DNA of 64,000 nucleotides, taken from positions 62,001-126,000 of the forward strand of contig NZ_JAIQCI010000001.1 of assembly GCF_022378335.1 (NCBI RefSeq). Reading direction: 5' to 3'. The position numbers and the translations under genes are program-made. Origin of the DNA: Croceicoccus hydrothermalis (GTDB lineage: Bacteria; Pseudomonadota; Alphaproteobacteria; Sphingomonadales; Sphingomonadaceae). Positions 36,683-45,658 of this stretch are shown in pieces; position 1 is the stretch's first letter; each line of letters starts with the position of its first letter. The notes beneath the pieces were generated by a model. The model saw only the letters and a program-made list of their open reading frames with translations, did no database searches and was not told the DNA's origin.

Positions 36683-36708
36683 CGATCGAACCACAGCGGT
36701 TTCGATCG
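36683..36708 (+). promoter_or_regulatory. Leader hairpin upstream of the second receptor gene
   Basis: CGATCGAA and TTCGATCG are perfect 8-base arms, extended inward by CC/GG around a bulged T, leaving a small ACAGC loop. The hairpin is about 65 bases upstream of the receptor ATG at 36774, in the 262-base gap after the sulfotransferase gene. It could be a protein-binding operator, a 5'-leader RNA element, or a terminator-like brake; no T-run follows, which argues against a terminator. Confidence 0.4.
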
Positions 36709-36773
36709 GCATCCCGCCGTCGCCACCGCGCGACAACGGATCGGCCGGGTGATCAGCAAAGGGAATGGATTCC

Positions 36774-39700
36774 ATGAAAGCCTCTTTTCGTAACAAGCGC
36801 ATGCTCGCCGCCAGCTCGGCCCTGCGTGCGGTTGCCCTGATCGGCGCCGGCAGCGCCGCTGCCCTGTCCGTCCCCGCCTTCGCGCAGGCAGGCGACACCG
36901 ACGGCGCCGTGACCGAGGAACAGGTCAGCGCCCCGATCGTCGTGACCGGTTCGCGCATCCGCCGCGCCAACCGCGACACGATCGAGCCCGCTATCGTCGT
37001 CGATTCGCAGCAGATCGAGGAACGCGGCCAGACCAGCGTCGGCGAAGCACTCGAGGATCTCCCCTCCTTCGGTCCGCCGGCGAACAATCCCGTCGGCGGC
37101 CAGGGCGGCAGCTTCGGTTCGGGTCAGACCTTCATCAACTTCTTCGGCCTCGGATCGCAGCGTACGCTGACGCTGCTCAACAGCCGCCGCTATGTCAGCT
37201 CGAACACCGCGTCGATCTTCGGCCCGGTCGCGGCCGGCTCGCAGGTTGACCTCAACACCATTCCCACGCTGATGGTTGACCGGCTTGAGACGATCGCGGT
37301 CGGCGGCGCGCCGATCTACGGCGCCGATGCCATCGCCGGCACCGTGAACGTCATCCTCAAGGACCGCTTCGAAGGTGTTCGCCTTGACGCGCAGATGGGC
37401 ATTGCCGAAGAGGGCGACGCCCGCGAATACCGCCTCGGCGCGCTCACGGGCACCAGCTTTGGCGGCGGGCGCGGCAACATTGTTGCGGCCTTCGAATATA
37501 ACCGCACCAACGGCCTGACCTATCGCGATCGTGACCGGACCGCGCGCGGCCTGTTCTATGCGGGTCCGACCGATCCCGATTCGCCTTTCGATAACGTGTT
37601 GATCGAAGATCGTCGCATTCCTGCACTTAGCGAATTCGGCGCTCCGAGCTTTGCTGATTCCGCGCCCGGATTTGGCGGCGAAATCACCGACACTTCCGGC
37701 AACGTACTCGTCTTCAATGCTAATGGCGATCTCATTCCCCTTGATTTTGGTACGCCTTACCGCGGGATCAACTCTTCGGGCGGCAACGGCTTCAGCCTGG
37801 TGGACGTGTCGAACCTGCGTTCGCCGGTCGAACGTTACCTCGGTGCGATCCAGGGCAGCTATGAGCTGACCGACAACGTCACCGCGTTCTTCGAAGGGCA
37901 GTACGCCAATTCGAAGGGCACCGAACTGCGTGCGCAGCCGGTTTACAACACCGCCCTGTTCGATGCCGGCGGCGCGCCCGACGGCAATCTGATCATCCCG
38001 ATCGACAATCCGTTCCTGTCGGACGAGGCGCGCGCCACCATCGCCGCACAGCTTCCCGAAGGTCAGGATTTCTTCTACCTCGGCCGCGCCAATACCGACC
38101 TCATTTCCGGTCGCGGTTCGTCTACGGTGGAAGTGTACCGCTTTGCCGGCGGCCTGCGCGGCGATTTCACGCTGGGCGAACGCGACCTGAACTGGGAAGT
38201 GTCCGGCCTGTACGGTCGTTCGAAGACCGACGGCCGCAGTCGCGAGCTGGTGCAGCAGAACTTCGAAAACGCGCTCGCCGGCTGCCCCGCCGGTGGCGCA
38301 TCCGCGCCCGTGGACACGGTCAGCGCGACCTGCGTGCCGTTCAACCCGTTCGGCAACCAGAATTCGCAGGCCGTGGCGGATTACATCACGACCATCGCGA
38401 ACCCCGTCGCCCTGAACGAACAGTACGACTTCATCGCCACGGTCGGCGGCGACCTGTTCAACATCTGGAGCGGTCCAGTCGCGTTCTCGCTCGGTTACGA
38501 GCACCGCGACGAATCCTCGGATTTCGATCCGGGCGAATTCTTCTTCGGTCAGGTGAACCCCGATGATCCGGACGGCCCTCGCACGCAGTTCGGCCGTTCG
38601 ATCCCGATCGATGCCGTGTCCGGCTCGTACAACACGGACGAGGTGTTCGGCGAGGTGCTCGTGCCGCTCGTCACCCCGGCGATGGAAGTGCCGTTCGCCA
38701 ATCTGATCGAGGTGAAGGGTGCGGCGCGTTACGTCGACAATTCGCTGACGGGCGGTGATCTCACCTGGACCGCAGGCGGCCGCTGGCAGCCGGTGCGCGA
38801 CATCACGTTCCGCGGCAATTTCACCCGTTCGATCCGCTCGCCCGCGATTACCGAGCTGTTCAACCCGACCAGCGCGATCTTCACGACCGCAGACGATCCG
38901 TGCGATGCGCGCTTCATCAATGCGGGTCCGAACCCGACCCAGCGTGCGGCCAATTGCGCAGCGGCGGGGCTTCCGGCGAACTTCACCTCCAATATCGTCG
39001 ATTTCACGACGCGCGGTTCGCTTTCGGGCAACACTGATCTGGAGAATGAAAAGGCGGACAGCTGGACGGTCGGCTTCGTGTTCACCCCGACCTTCGCCCG
39101 CGGGCTCACGCTCTCGGCGGACTGGGTGGACATCTCGCTCGAAGGCGCGATTCAGAGCGTCGATGCCGAGCAGACGCTCGAGGCATGCTATGATGCAACG
39201 AGCTTCCCGTCGGATGCTTGCGGCCGGATCGACCGCGACGCCGCCGGTCAGGTGGAATTCGTGCGCACGGGCTATCTCAACGTCGCAAGCTACGACTACA
39301 AGGGTCTGGTGAGCGAAGTGCGCTGGGTGCAGCCGACCCCGTTCCTCGGCGCGGACAGCCGGGTCACGGTGCGCGGTTCGTACCAGTATATCGATCAGCT
39401 CGAAACGCGGGTCGGTTCCGGCGATCTGGAAACGCTGCGTGGCGGTATCGGCTATTCGAAGCATCAGGGCACGCTGGGCCTGAGCTACGACAACGATGCG
39501 TTCGGCATCTTCGGTCAGGGCCGTTACATCGGCGAGGCTGTCGTCGATCCCGACGCCGCGCCCGAAACCTACGAATTCTACGAACGTGACGATGTCATCT
39601 TCGTGGATGCCGGCATAAGCTTCAAGGCTGGCGACGATCTGGTGCTGCGTCTGATCGGAGAGAACATCTTCGACACCAGCGCGCCGTTCCCCGCGCCCGC

Positions 39701-39776
39701 CGGCGGTGGTCTCGTGACCTATTTCGACGGGATCATGGGCCGCTATTTCAAGGTGGCTGCAACCTTCGGCTTCTGA
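36774..39776 (+). CDS. TonB-dependent receptor
   Basis: Outer-membrane TonB-dependent transporter of 1000 residues. The signal peptide carries SALRAVALIGAG and is cut after AFA|Q near residue 37. The plug contains IVVTGSRIRRANRDTIEPAI (a TonB-box-like IVVTGSRI lead), VGEALEDLPSFG and YGADAIAGTVNVILKDRF; the barrel ends FKVAATFGF with a terminal Phe. Ligand unknown. It lacks the carboxypeptidase-like domain of the first receptor. The start is the second ATG: AGGGA is 9 bases before 36774, whereas the ATG at 36765 abuts it with no spacing. A terminator follows. Confidence 0.94.
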   Translation: MKASFRNKRMLAASSALRAVALIGAGSAAALSVPAFAQAGDTDGAVTEEQVSAPIVVTGSRIRRANRDTIEPAIVVDSQQIEERGQTSVGEALEDLPSFGPPANNPVGGQGGSFGSGQTFINFFGLGSQRTLTLLNSRRYVSSNTASIFGPVAAGSQVDLNTIPTLMVDRLETIAVGGAPIYGADAIAGTVNVILKDRFEGVRLDAQMGIAEEGDAREYRLGALTGTSFGGGRGNIVAAFEYNRTNGLTYRDRDRTARGLFYAGPTDPDSPFDNVLIEDRRIPALSEFGAPSFADSAPGFGGEITDTSGNVLVFNANGDLIPLDFGTPYRGINSSGGNGFSLVDVSNLRSPVERYLGAIQGSYELTDNVTAFFEGQYANSKGTELRAQPVYNTALFDAGGAPDGNLIIPIDNPFLSDEARATIAAQLPEGQDFFYLGRANTDLISGRGSSTVEVYRFAGGLRGDFTLGERDLNWEVSGLYGRSKTDGRSRELVQQNFENALAGCPAGGASAPVDTVSATCVPFNPFGNQNSQAVADYITTIANPVALNEQYDFIATVGGDLFNIWSGPVAFSLGYEHRDESSDFDPGEFFFGQVNPDDPDGPRTQFGRSIPIDAVSGSYNTDEVFGEVLVPLVTPAMEVPFANLIEVKGAARYVDNSLTGGDLTWTAGGRWQPVRDITFRGNFTRSIRSPAITELFNPTSAIFTTADDPCDARFINAGPNPTQRAANCAAAGLPANFTSNIVDFTTRGSLSGNTDLENEKADSWTVGFVFTPTFARGLTLSADWVDISLEGAIQSVDAEQTLEACYDATSFPSDACGRIDRDAAGQVEFVRTGYLNVASYDYKGLVSEVRWVQPTPFLGADSRVTVRGSYQYIDQLETRVGSGDLETLRGGIGYSKHQGTLGLSYDNDAFGIFGQGRYIGEAVVDPDAAPETYEFYERDDVIFVDAGISFKAGDDLVLRLIGENIFDTSAPFPAPAGGGLVTYFDGIMGRYFKVAATFGF

Positions 39777-39800
39777 TCCTTCGAAAGCCTGCACATAAGG

Positions 39801-39833
39801 AAACGGGCCCGGCCAAAAGCCGGGCCCGTTTTC
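39801..39833. terminator. Strong hairpin terminator between the second receptor and clpB
   Basis: An 11-base GC-rich stem (ACGGGCCCGGC paired with GCCGGGCCCGT around CAAAA) is followed by TTTT on the plus strand. On the minus strand a short TTT also follows, so it may serve both convergent genes. It ends 18 bases from the clpB stop. Confidence 0.8.
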
Positions 39834-39850
39834 GTATGGCTCGCGTTTTA

Positions 39851-42430
39851 TCAGGCGACGTGCATCTGCAATTCGCCGTCGCCCTCGTCGATATGGACGG
39901 TCGATCCATCGGCGATTTCCCCACGCAGCAGGCGATCGGCGAGCGGATCCTGCACATGGCGCTGCACCGCGCGTTTCAACGGGCGCGCGCCATAGACCGG
40001 ATCGTAACCGACCCGCCCGAGCCAGCGTTTCGCCGCATCGGTGAGGTCGAGCGTGATCTTGCGATCCTTCAGCAATCTCTGAACCCGGCCCACCTGAATA
40101 TCGACGATCGGTGCCATGTGCTCCTCGCCCAGGCGGTGGAACAGGATGATCTCGTCCAGCCGGTTCAGGAATTCGGGCCGGAAATGTCCGCGCACCACGT
40201 CCATGACCTGCGGCTCGACATCGGCCACGGTCTGGCCGTCCTCCATGTTGGCCAGATACTGGCTACCGAGGTTGGAGGTCAGGATGATCAGCGTATTGCT
40301 GAAATCAACCTGCCGCCCCTGCCCATCGGTCAGCCGCCCGTCGTCCAGCACCTGCAGCAGCACGTTGAATACATCCGCGTGCGCCTTTTCCACTTCGTCG
40401 AACAGCACGACCTGATACGGGCGGCGTCGTACCGCCTCGGTCAGCACCCCGCCCTCGTCATAGCCGACATAGCCCGGCGGCGCCCCGATCAGGCGGGACA
40501 CGGCGTGCTTCTCCATGAATTCGCTCATGTCGATGCGCACCATCGCATTGTCGTCGTCGAACAAAAACCCGGCGAGCGCCTTGGTCAATTCGGTCTTGCC
40601 GACGCCGGTCGGGCCCAAGAACAGGAAGCTGCCCAATGGCCGGTTCGGATCCTGAAGCCCGGCACGGGCGCGCCGCACCGCCTTCGACACCGCCTCGACC
40701 GCCTGGCTCTGCCCGATGACCCGCTTGCCCAGCGCGCCTTCCATATCGAGCAGCTTTTCCCGCTCGCCTTCCATCATGCGGTCGACGGGCACACCGGTCC
40801 ACCGGCTGACCACGGCGGCGATGTCGTCCTCTGTCACCACCTCGCGCAGCATGGCGTTTTGCGATTGCGCCTTTGCCTCCGCCAATTGCCGGTCGAGTTC
40901 GGGAATCCGTCCGTAGGACAGTTCCCCCGCCTTTGCGAGATCGCCCGCCCGCTGCGCCTGTTCGAGCTCGATACGCGCGGCGTCGAGCTGTTCCTTGATG
41001 CGGCCCTCGGCGGCGATCTTGTCGCGCTCGTTCTGCCAGCGGGTGGTCAGTTCGCTCGACTGCTGCTCCAGATTGGCAAGTTCCTCGCGCAGGGTTTTCA
41101 GCCGGTCCTGCGACGCGGCATCGGTTTCGCGCTGGAGCGCCTGCTCCTCGATCTTGAGCTGGATGATGCGGCGGTCGAGATTCTCGATCTCCTCGGGCTT
41201 GCTCTCGACCTCCATGCGGATGCGGCTCGCCGCCTCGTCCATCAGGTCGATCGCCTTGTCGGGCAGAAACCGGTCGGAAATATAGCGGTTCGACAAGGTT
41301 GCCGCCGCCACCAGTGCATTATCGGAAATAGTGACGCCGTGGTGCAGCTCGTATTTTTCCTTGAGCCCGCGCAGGATCGACACCGTATCCTCCACCGTCG
41401 GTTCGTCGACGAACACGGGTTGGAACCGGCGCTGGAGCGCGGCGTCCTTCTCGACATATTTCTGATATTCGTCGAGCGTCGTCGCGCCGATGCAATGCAG
41501 CTCACCGCGGGCGAGCGCGGGTTTCAAGAGATTGCCCGCATCCATCGCCCCTTCCGACTTGCCCGCCCCGATCAGCGTGTGCATCTCGTCGATGAAGAGG
41601 ATGATATGGCCCTGCGCGCCCTTCACCTCGTCCAGCACGGCCTTCAACCGCTCCTCGAACTCGCCGCGATATTTCGCGCCCGCAATCAGGCTGCCCATGT
41701 CGAGCGACATCAGCGTGCGGTCCTTCAGGCTGTCGGGCACGTCGCCATTCGCGATGCGCAGGGCCAGCCCTTCGGCAATGGCGGTCTTGCCCGTGCCGGG
41801 TTCGCCGATCAGGACGGGGTTGTTCTTCGTCCGGCGGGCGAGGATCTGCACCGTGCGGCGGATTTCCTCGTCGCGGCCGATCACGGGGTCGAGCTTGCCA
41901 TCGCGCGCCGCCTCGGTCAGGTCGCGGGCATATTTCTTCAACGCGTCGTAACTTTCCTCCGCGCTCGCGCTGTCGGCGGTGCGGCCGCCGGTCGCCTCCT
42001 GTATCGCGGCTTCGAGCGCCTGTGCATCGACATTCGCGGATTTCAGCGCCTGCCCCGCCGCATTCGATTGCGACAGCGCGAGCGCCTGCAACACGCGCTG
42101 CACCGGGACGAAGCTGTCGCCGGCCTTCTGCGCGAGCTGCTCCGCCTGATCGAGGACGCGAACCGCATCATTGTCGAGCCCCGGCGTCGCCTGCGCCCCG
42201 CTTCCCGACACGGCGGCGATCTTGGCCAGCGCCGCATCGGCCTGCGCCTCGGCCTGCTTTGCATTGCCGCCAGCGCGCTGAATCAATTGCGCGGCCATGC
42301 CCTCGTTATCCTCGAGCAGAGCCTTGAGGATATGCGCGGGCGAAATCCGCTGATGATTGTTACGAATGGCAACGGTTTGCGCCGCCTGCAGAAAGCCTTT
42401 GGCGCGATCGGTAAATTTTTCCAGATTCAT
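39851..42430 (-). CDS. clpB: Chaperone disaggregase ClpB (Hsp104 family)
   Basis: AAA+ hexameric disaggregase that works with DnaK on aggregated proteins. The 859-residue protein has the N-domain ([18 protein letters not shown]), a first AAA+ module with Walker [16 protein letters not shown] and Walker [14 protein letters not shown], the coiled-coil M-domain (about 410-530; [18 protein letters not shown]), and a second AAA+ module with [15 protein letters not shown] and [15 protein letters not shown]. There is no ClpP-binding IGF/L loop. The ATG at 42430 gives the family start; an in-frame extension to 42484 runs over the promoter zone. Divergent from the M16 peptidase gene. Confidence 0.97.
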   Translation of the reverse strand: MNLEKFTDRAKGFLQAAQTVAIRNNHQRISPAHILKALLEDNEGMAAQLIQRAGGNAKQAEAQADAALAKIAAVSGSGAQATPGLDNDAVRVLDQAEQLAQKAGDSFVPVQRVLQALALSQSNAAGQALKSANVDAQALEAAIQEATGGRTADSASAEESYDALKKYARDLTEAARDGKLDPVIGRDEEIRRTVQILARRTKNNPVLIGEPGTGKTAIAEGLALRIANGDVPDSLKDRTLMSLDMGSLIAGAKYRGEFEERLKAVLDEVKGAQGHIILFIDEMHTLIGAGKSEGAMDAGNLLKPALARGELHCIGATTLDEYQKYVEKDAALQRRFQPVFVDEPTVEDTVSILRGLKEKYELHHGVTISDNALVAAATLSNRYISDRFLPDKAIDLMDEAASRIRMEVESKPEEIENLDRRIIQLKIEEQALQRETDAASQDRLKTLREELANLEQQSSELTTRWQNERDKIAAEGRIKEQLDAARIELEQAQRAGDLAKAGELSYGRIPELDRQLAEAKAQSQNAMLREVVTEDDIAAVVSRWTGVPVDRMMEGEREKLLDMEGALGKRVIGQSQAVEAVSKAVRRARAGLQDPNRPLGSFLFLGPTGVGKTELTKALAGFLFDDDNAMVRIDMSEFMEKHAVSRLIGAPPGYVGYDEGGVLTEAVRRRPYQVVLFDEVEKAHADVFNVLLQVLDDGRLTDGQGRQVDFSNTLIILTSNLGSQYLANMEDGQTVADVEPQVMDVVRGHFRPEFLNRLDEIILFHRLGEEHMAPIVDIQVGRVQRLLKDRKITLDLTDAAKRWLGRVGYDPVYGARPLKRAVQRHVQDPLADRLLRGEIADGSTVHIDEGDGELQMHVA

Positions 42431-42462
42431 CACAAAATCCTTGTCGTTACGGACAGGAGATA

Positions 42463-42482
42463 GTGTTGCAATTATACAACAC
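42463..42482. promoter_or_regulatory. Imperfect 20-bp inverted repeat in the clpB leader
   Basis: GTGTTG and CAACAC are perfect 6-base arms around CAATTATA. The minus strand reads TATAAT within it, which is a perfect -10 hexamer, but no good -35 was found at 16-18 bases. It lies about 33 bases upstream of the clpB start and downstream of the proposed heat-shock promoter. Operator, second promoter, or chance are all possible. Confidence 0.3.
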
Positions 42483-42508
42483 AAGAGTCTTGCCGGGGCC
42501 AGTAGCAG

Positions 42509-42537
42509 ATTCTATCGCGAACCACCGATTTCAAGGG
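42509..42537 (-). promoter_or_regulatory. Putative RpoH (sigma32) heat-shock promoter of clpB
   Basis: Reading towards clpB, CCCTTGAA (42530-42537) matches the sigma32 -35 element exactly. After 13 bases, GATAGAAT (42509-42516) sits where a weaker RpoH -10 would be. clpB is a standard RpoH target in proteobacteria, and transcription would start about 70 bases before its ATG. The -10 match is the weaker part. Confidence 0.5.
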
Positions 42538-42671
42538 TGCGTGCATACCGCGAGCGGACCGATCTGCTCGGGCGGCATGGCGTTCTAAGGCTGGCGTTTC
42601 CGGTTGAAACTGATACCGAATGGATGCGCGCGCGCCGCCTGGCGCCACGATTGATTGAGGGGGATTTTTCC

Positions 42672-45578
42672 ATGCGTATCATCACCGCCTGCCTTGCCGC
42701 CGTATCCTCGCTCGCGCTGTCGGCCTGCGCCGCGCAGAATGCCCGCGTGCCCATGGCGGGCAACGCCCCGCCCGCAGAGGTGGCCCGCGCGATGGCGGAA
42801 CCGGCCGCGCTCGACGCGCTGATCGCCGAGGTCGACATTCCCTATGACCGGTTCACGCTCGACAACGGGTTGACCGTGCTGGTGCATGAGGATCGCAAGG
42901 CGCCCTTGGTTGCCGTTTCGATCTGGTATGGCGTGGGATCGAAGCATGAACCCGAGGGCAAGACCGGCTTTGCCCATCTGTTCGAGCACCTGATGTTCAA
43001 CGGGTCGGAAAATGCGCCCGGTGATTTCTTTCAACCGTTGCAGGATGCCGGCGCGACCGACTTCAACGGCACGACCTGGTTCGACCGCACCAACTATTTC
43101 GAAACCGTGCCGACCGGCGCGCTCGACCGTGCGCTGATGCTCGAAAGCGACCGGATGGGATATCTGCTCGGCGCGGTGACGCAGGAAAAGCTCGATAACC
43201 AGATCGGCGTGGTTCAGAACGAAAAACGCCAGGGTGACAATCAGCCCTATGGCATGGTCGAATATCTGGAACTGGAAACGCTGTATCCCGAAGGGCACCC
43301 CTATGCCCATTCGACGATCGGTTCGATGGAGGATCTCTCCTCCGCGACGCTCGACGATGTAAAGGACTGGTTCCGCGATCATTACGGGCCGAACAATGCG
43401 GTGCTGGTGCTGTCGGGCGATATCGACACCGCGACGGCGCGGGCGAAGGTGTCGAAATGGTTCGGCGCCATCCCCGCCGGCCCGGCCATCGCGCCGGTCG
43501 CCGCCCCGGTGCCGACGCTGCCCGCCGATGTCGAACGCACGCTCAAGGATCAGGTCGCGACGACGCGCGTGTATCGCATCTGGGCGACGCCGGGGCTCGA
43601 CAATCCCGATTACCTGCCGCTCGACGCCGCCGCAGCCGTGCTCGGCGGGCTGGCGAGTTCGCGGCTCGACAACACGCTCGTCCGGGATGAGGAGATCGCC
43701 GTCCGCGTCGTCGCCAGCAACAGCGCCTTTGCCCAGGGCGGGCAGTTCACCGTCTATGCCGATGTGAAGGACGGCGTCGATCCGCAAGTGGTCGCCGACG
43801 CGCTCGACCGGGAAATCGCCCGCATGATCGCGCAGGGGCCGACCGAAGACGAATTGCTGCGGGCCAAGACCACCTATGCCGCGTCGCAGATTCGCGGCCT
43901 CGACAATCTCGGCGGGTTTGCGGGCAAGGCACCGACGCTCGCACAAAGCCTCCTCTATCAAGGCTCGCCCGACGCCTATAAACAAGAGTTGCAGCGCGCC
44001 GCCGACCTGACCCCGGCGCAGGTTCGCACCGCGGCGCAGACATGGCTGTCCCGCCCCGTCTTCCGCCTTACGGTGGAGCCGGGTGAGCGCAGCGAGGACG
44101 GCGCGACGCCCGGAAGCTACCGTACCGGAACCGACGGCGCGCTTCGCGGACCGGCCTTTTTCATGCAGCCGGGCAGCGATCCTGCCGCCGCCATGACCCG
44201 GTCGGAGGCGGACCGCACGCAATTGCCGGAGATCGCGCAGCTTGCCGCGCTCGATTTCCCGGAGATTCAGCGCGCCACATTGTCGAACGGGATCGAGGTC
44301 TATTTCGCGCATCGTGACGCGATCCCGACCGTGTCGATCCGGCTCGCCTTCGATGCGGGCTATGCCGCCGATCCGCGCGATGCGCTGGGCACGCAATCGC
44401 TGATGCTGTCGTTGATGGACGAAGGCACGCGCACGCTCGACGCAGAGCAGCTGGCCATTGCGAAGGAACGGCTCGGCGCCTCGATCGGTTCGGGCGCGAG
44501 CCTCGATGAAACCTATTTTCAGCTTGATGCCCTTGCGCCCAATCTCCTGCCCTCGCTCGAACTGTTGTCGGATTATGTGCGCAACCCCGCCTTTGCCGAG
44601 GACGATCTCAACCGGGTGCGTGCGCAGCAATTGAACCGGCTCGACAATGAGCTGACCTCGCCCGGCTCCATTGCGCAACGGGCCCTGTTCCCCCTGCTTT
44701 ACGGGCCGAACCACCCCTATGGCATCCCGCCGTCCGGGCTCGGGGATCGCACCGCGGTGGAGGCGGTTTCGCGCGCGCAAATCGCGGGTTTCCACGACAC
44801 ATGGCTGCGCCCCGACCTTGCTAAGATCTTCGTGGTGGGCGACAGCTCGCTGCGCGAGATCACCCGGCTGCTGGAGGCAAGCTTCGGCGATTGGCAGGCC
44901 CCGGCGACGCCTGCGCCGACGAAGGATTTCAACGTCGATGTCCCGGCGCAGCAATCGCGTATCGTTTTGATCGACCGGCCCAATTCGCCGCAATCGATCG
45001 TGCTGGGCGCGCGCGTGCTGGACCAGAAGGGCACCGACGATCTCGTGCCGCTGGGCAGCGCCAATTACGTGTTCGGCGGCAATTTCCTCTCACGCATCAA
45101 CATGAACCTGCGCGAGACGAAGGGATGGTCCTATGGCGTGCGGAGCATCGTGTCCCGGCCCGTCGATCGCTCCTCTTTCATGATCTACGCCCCGGTGCAG
45201 GCGGACCGGACGGGCGATTCCATCGCGGAATTGCGCCGCGACCTCTCCGCCTTCACGGCCGACAAGGGCGTGAGTGCGTCCGAGCTCAGCGCCCTGGTCA
45301 ACTCCAACATTCGCGAATTGCCCGGATCGTTCGAGACGCAGGGCGACGTGCTGGGCGGCATCACGAGCATCGTGCGCAACGGGTGGAGCGACGATTATTA
45401 CGAAACCCTGGCCGACCGTTATCGCGGTCTGACCGCGGCGCAACTCGATGCCGAGGCCCGCTCCGCCTTTCGCGGCGACGATCTCGTCTTCGTGGTGGTG
45501 GGCGATGCGGATGTCGTGGAGCCGCAGCTGGAATCGCTCGGTCTTCCGGTGGAGGTCCGCACGCCGGCGGGCGAGTGA
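42672..45578 (+). CDS. M16 family zinc peptidase, two-domain, predicted lipoprotein
   Basis: Insulinase-like zinc metallopeptidase of 968 residues with two M16 halves. The leader MRIITACLAAVSSLALSAC gives a lipobox LSAC with Cys19, so it is probably an outer- or inner-membrane lipoprotein in the periplasm. The active site is in the first half, HLFEH in KTGFAHLFEHLMFNGSENAP, with the distal Glu region LYPEGHPYAHSTIGSMEDL. The second half (EVYFAHRDAIPTVSIRLAFD onwards) lacks HxxEH and is the non-catalytic partner domain. The ATG at 42672 follows GAGGGGGA. A terminator follows 20 bases after the stop. Substrates are unknown; family members degrade peptides. Confidence 0.92.
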   Translation: MRIITACLAAVSSLALSACAAQNARVPMAGNAPPAEVARAMAEPAALDALIAEVDIPYDRFTLDNGLTVLVHEDRKAPLVAVSIWYGVGSKHEPEGKTGFAHLFEHLMFNGSENAPGDFFQPLQDAGATDFNGTTWFDRTNYFETVPTGALDRALMLESDRMGYLLGAVTQEKLDNQIGVVQNEKRQGDNQPYGMVEYLELETLYPEGHPYAHSTIGSMEDLSSATLDDVKDWFRDHYGPNNAVLVLSGDIDTATARAKVSKWFGAIPAGPAIAPVAAPVPTLPADVERTLKDQVATTRVYRIWATPGLDNPDYLPLDAAAAVLGGLASSRLDNTLVRDEEIAVRVVASNSAFAQGGQFTVYADVKDGVDPQVVADALDREIARMIAQGPTEDELLRAKTTYAASQIRGLDNLGGFAGKAPTLAQSLLYQGSPDAYKQELQRAADLTPAQVRTAAQTWLSRPVFRLTVEPGERSEDGATPGSYRTGTDGALRGPAFFMQPGSDPAAAMTRSEADRTQLPEIAQLAALDFPEIQRATLSNGIEVYFAHRDAIPTVSIRLAFDAGYAADPRDALGTQSLMLSLMDEGTRTLDAEQLAIAKERLGASIGSGASLDETYFQLDALAPNLLPSLELLSDYVRNPAFAEDDLNRVRAQQLNRLDNELTSPGSIAQRALFPLLYGPNHPYGIPPSGLGDRTAVEAVSRAQIAGFHDTWLRPDLAKIFVVGDSSLREITRLLEASFGDWQAPATPAPTKDFNVDVPAQQSRIVLIDRPNSPQSIVLGARVLDQKGTDDLVPLGSANYVFGGNFLSRINMNLRETKGWSYGVRSIVSRPVDRSSFMIYAPVQADRTGDSIAELRRDLSAFTADKGVSASELSALVNSNIRELPGSFETQGDVLGGITSIVRNGWSDDYYETLADRYRGLTAAQLDAEARSAFRGDDLVFVVVGDADVVEPQLESLGLPVEVRTPAGE

Positions 45579-45598
45579 GCCGGGGGACAGGCACAAGG

Positions 45599-45633
45599 AA
45601 AGGGCGCCGGAAATCGCTTCCGGCGCCCTTTTT
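45599..45633. terminator. Hairpin terminator between the M16 peptidase and gatB
   Basis: AGGGCGCCGGA pairs with TCCGGCGCCCT across a seven-base loop, followed by TTTTT on the plus strand. The reverse complement also has a T-rich tract (CCCTTTCC), so it can act on convergent gatB too. The left arm is the same 16 bases as in the rpsU terminator at 49622. Confidence 0.85.
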
Positions 45634-45658
45634 CATGGTTCGCGGTATCGCGGGTGGG

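Noticed and set aside
39836-42463. Stop-free frame of 875 codons opposite clpB
   Set aside because: Exactly antisense to a highly conserved chaperone gene; the translation has no recognisable domain and is rich in Arg, Leu and Gln as expected for a codon-bias shadow.
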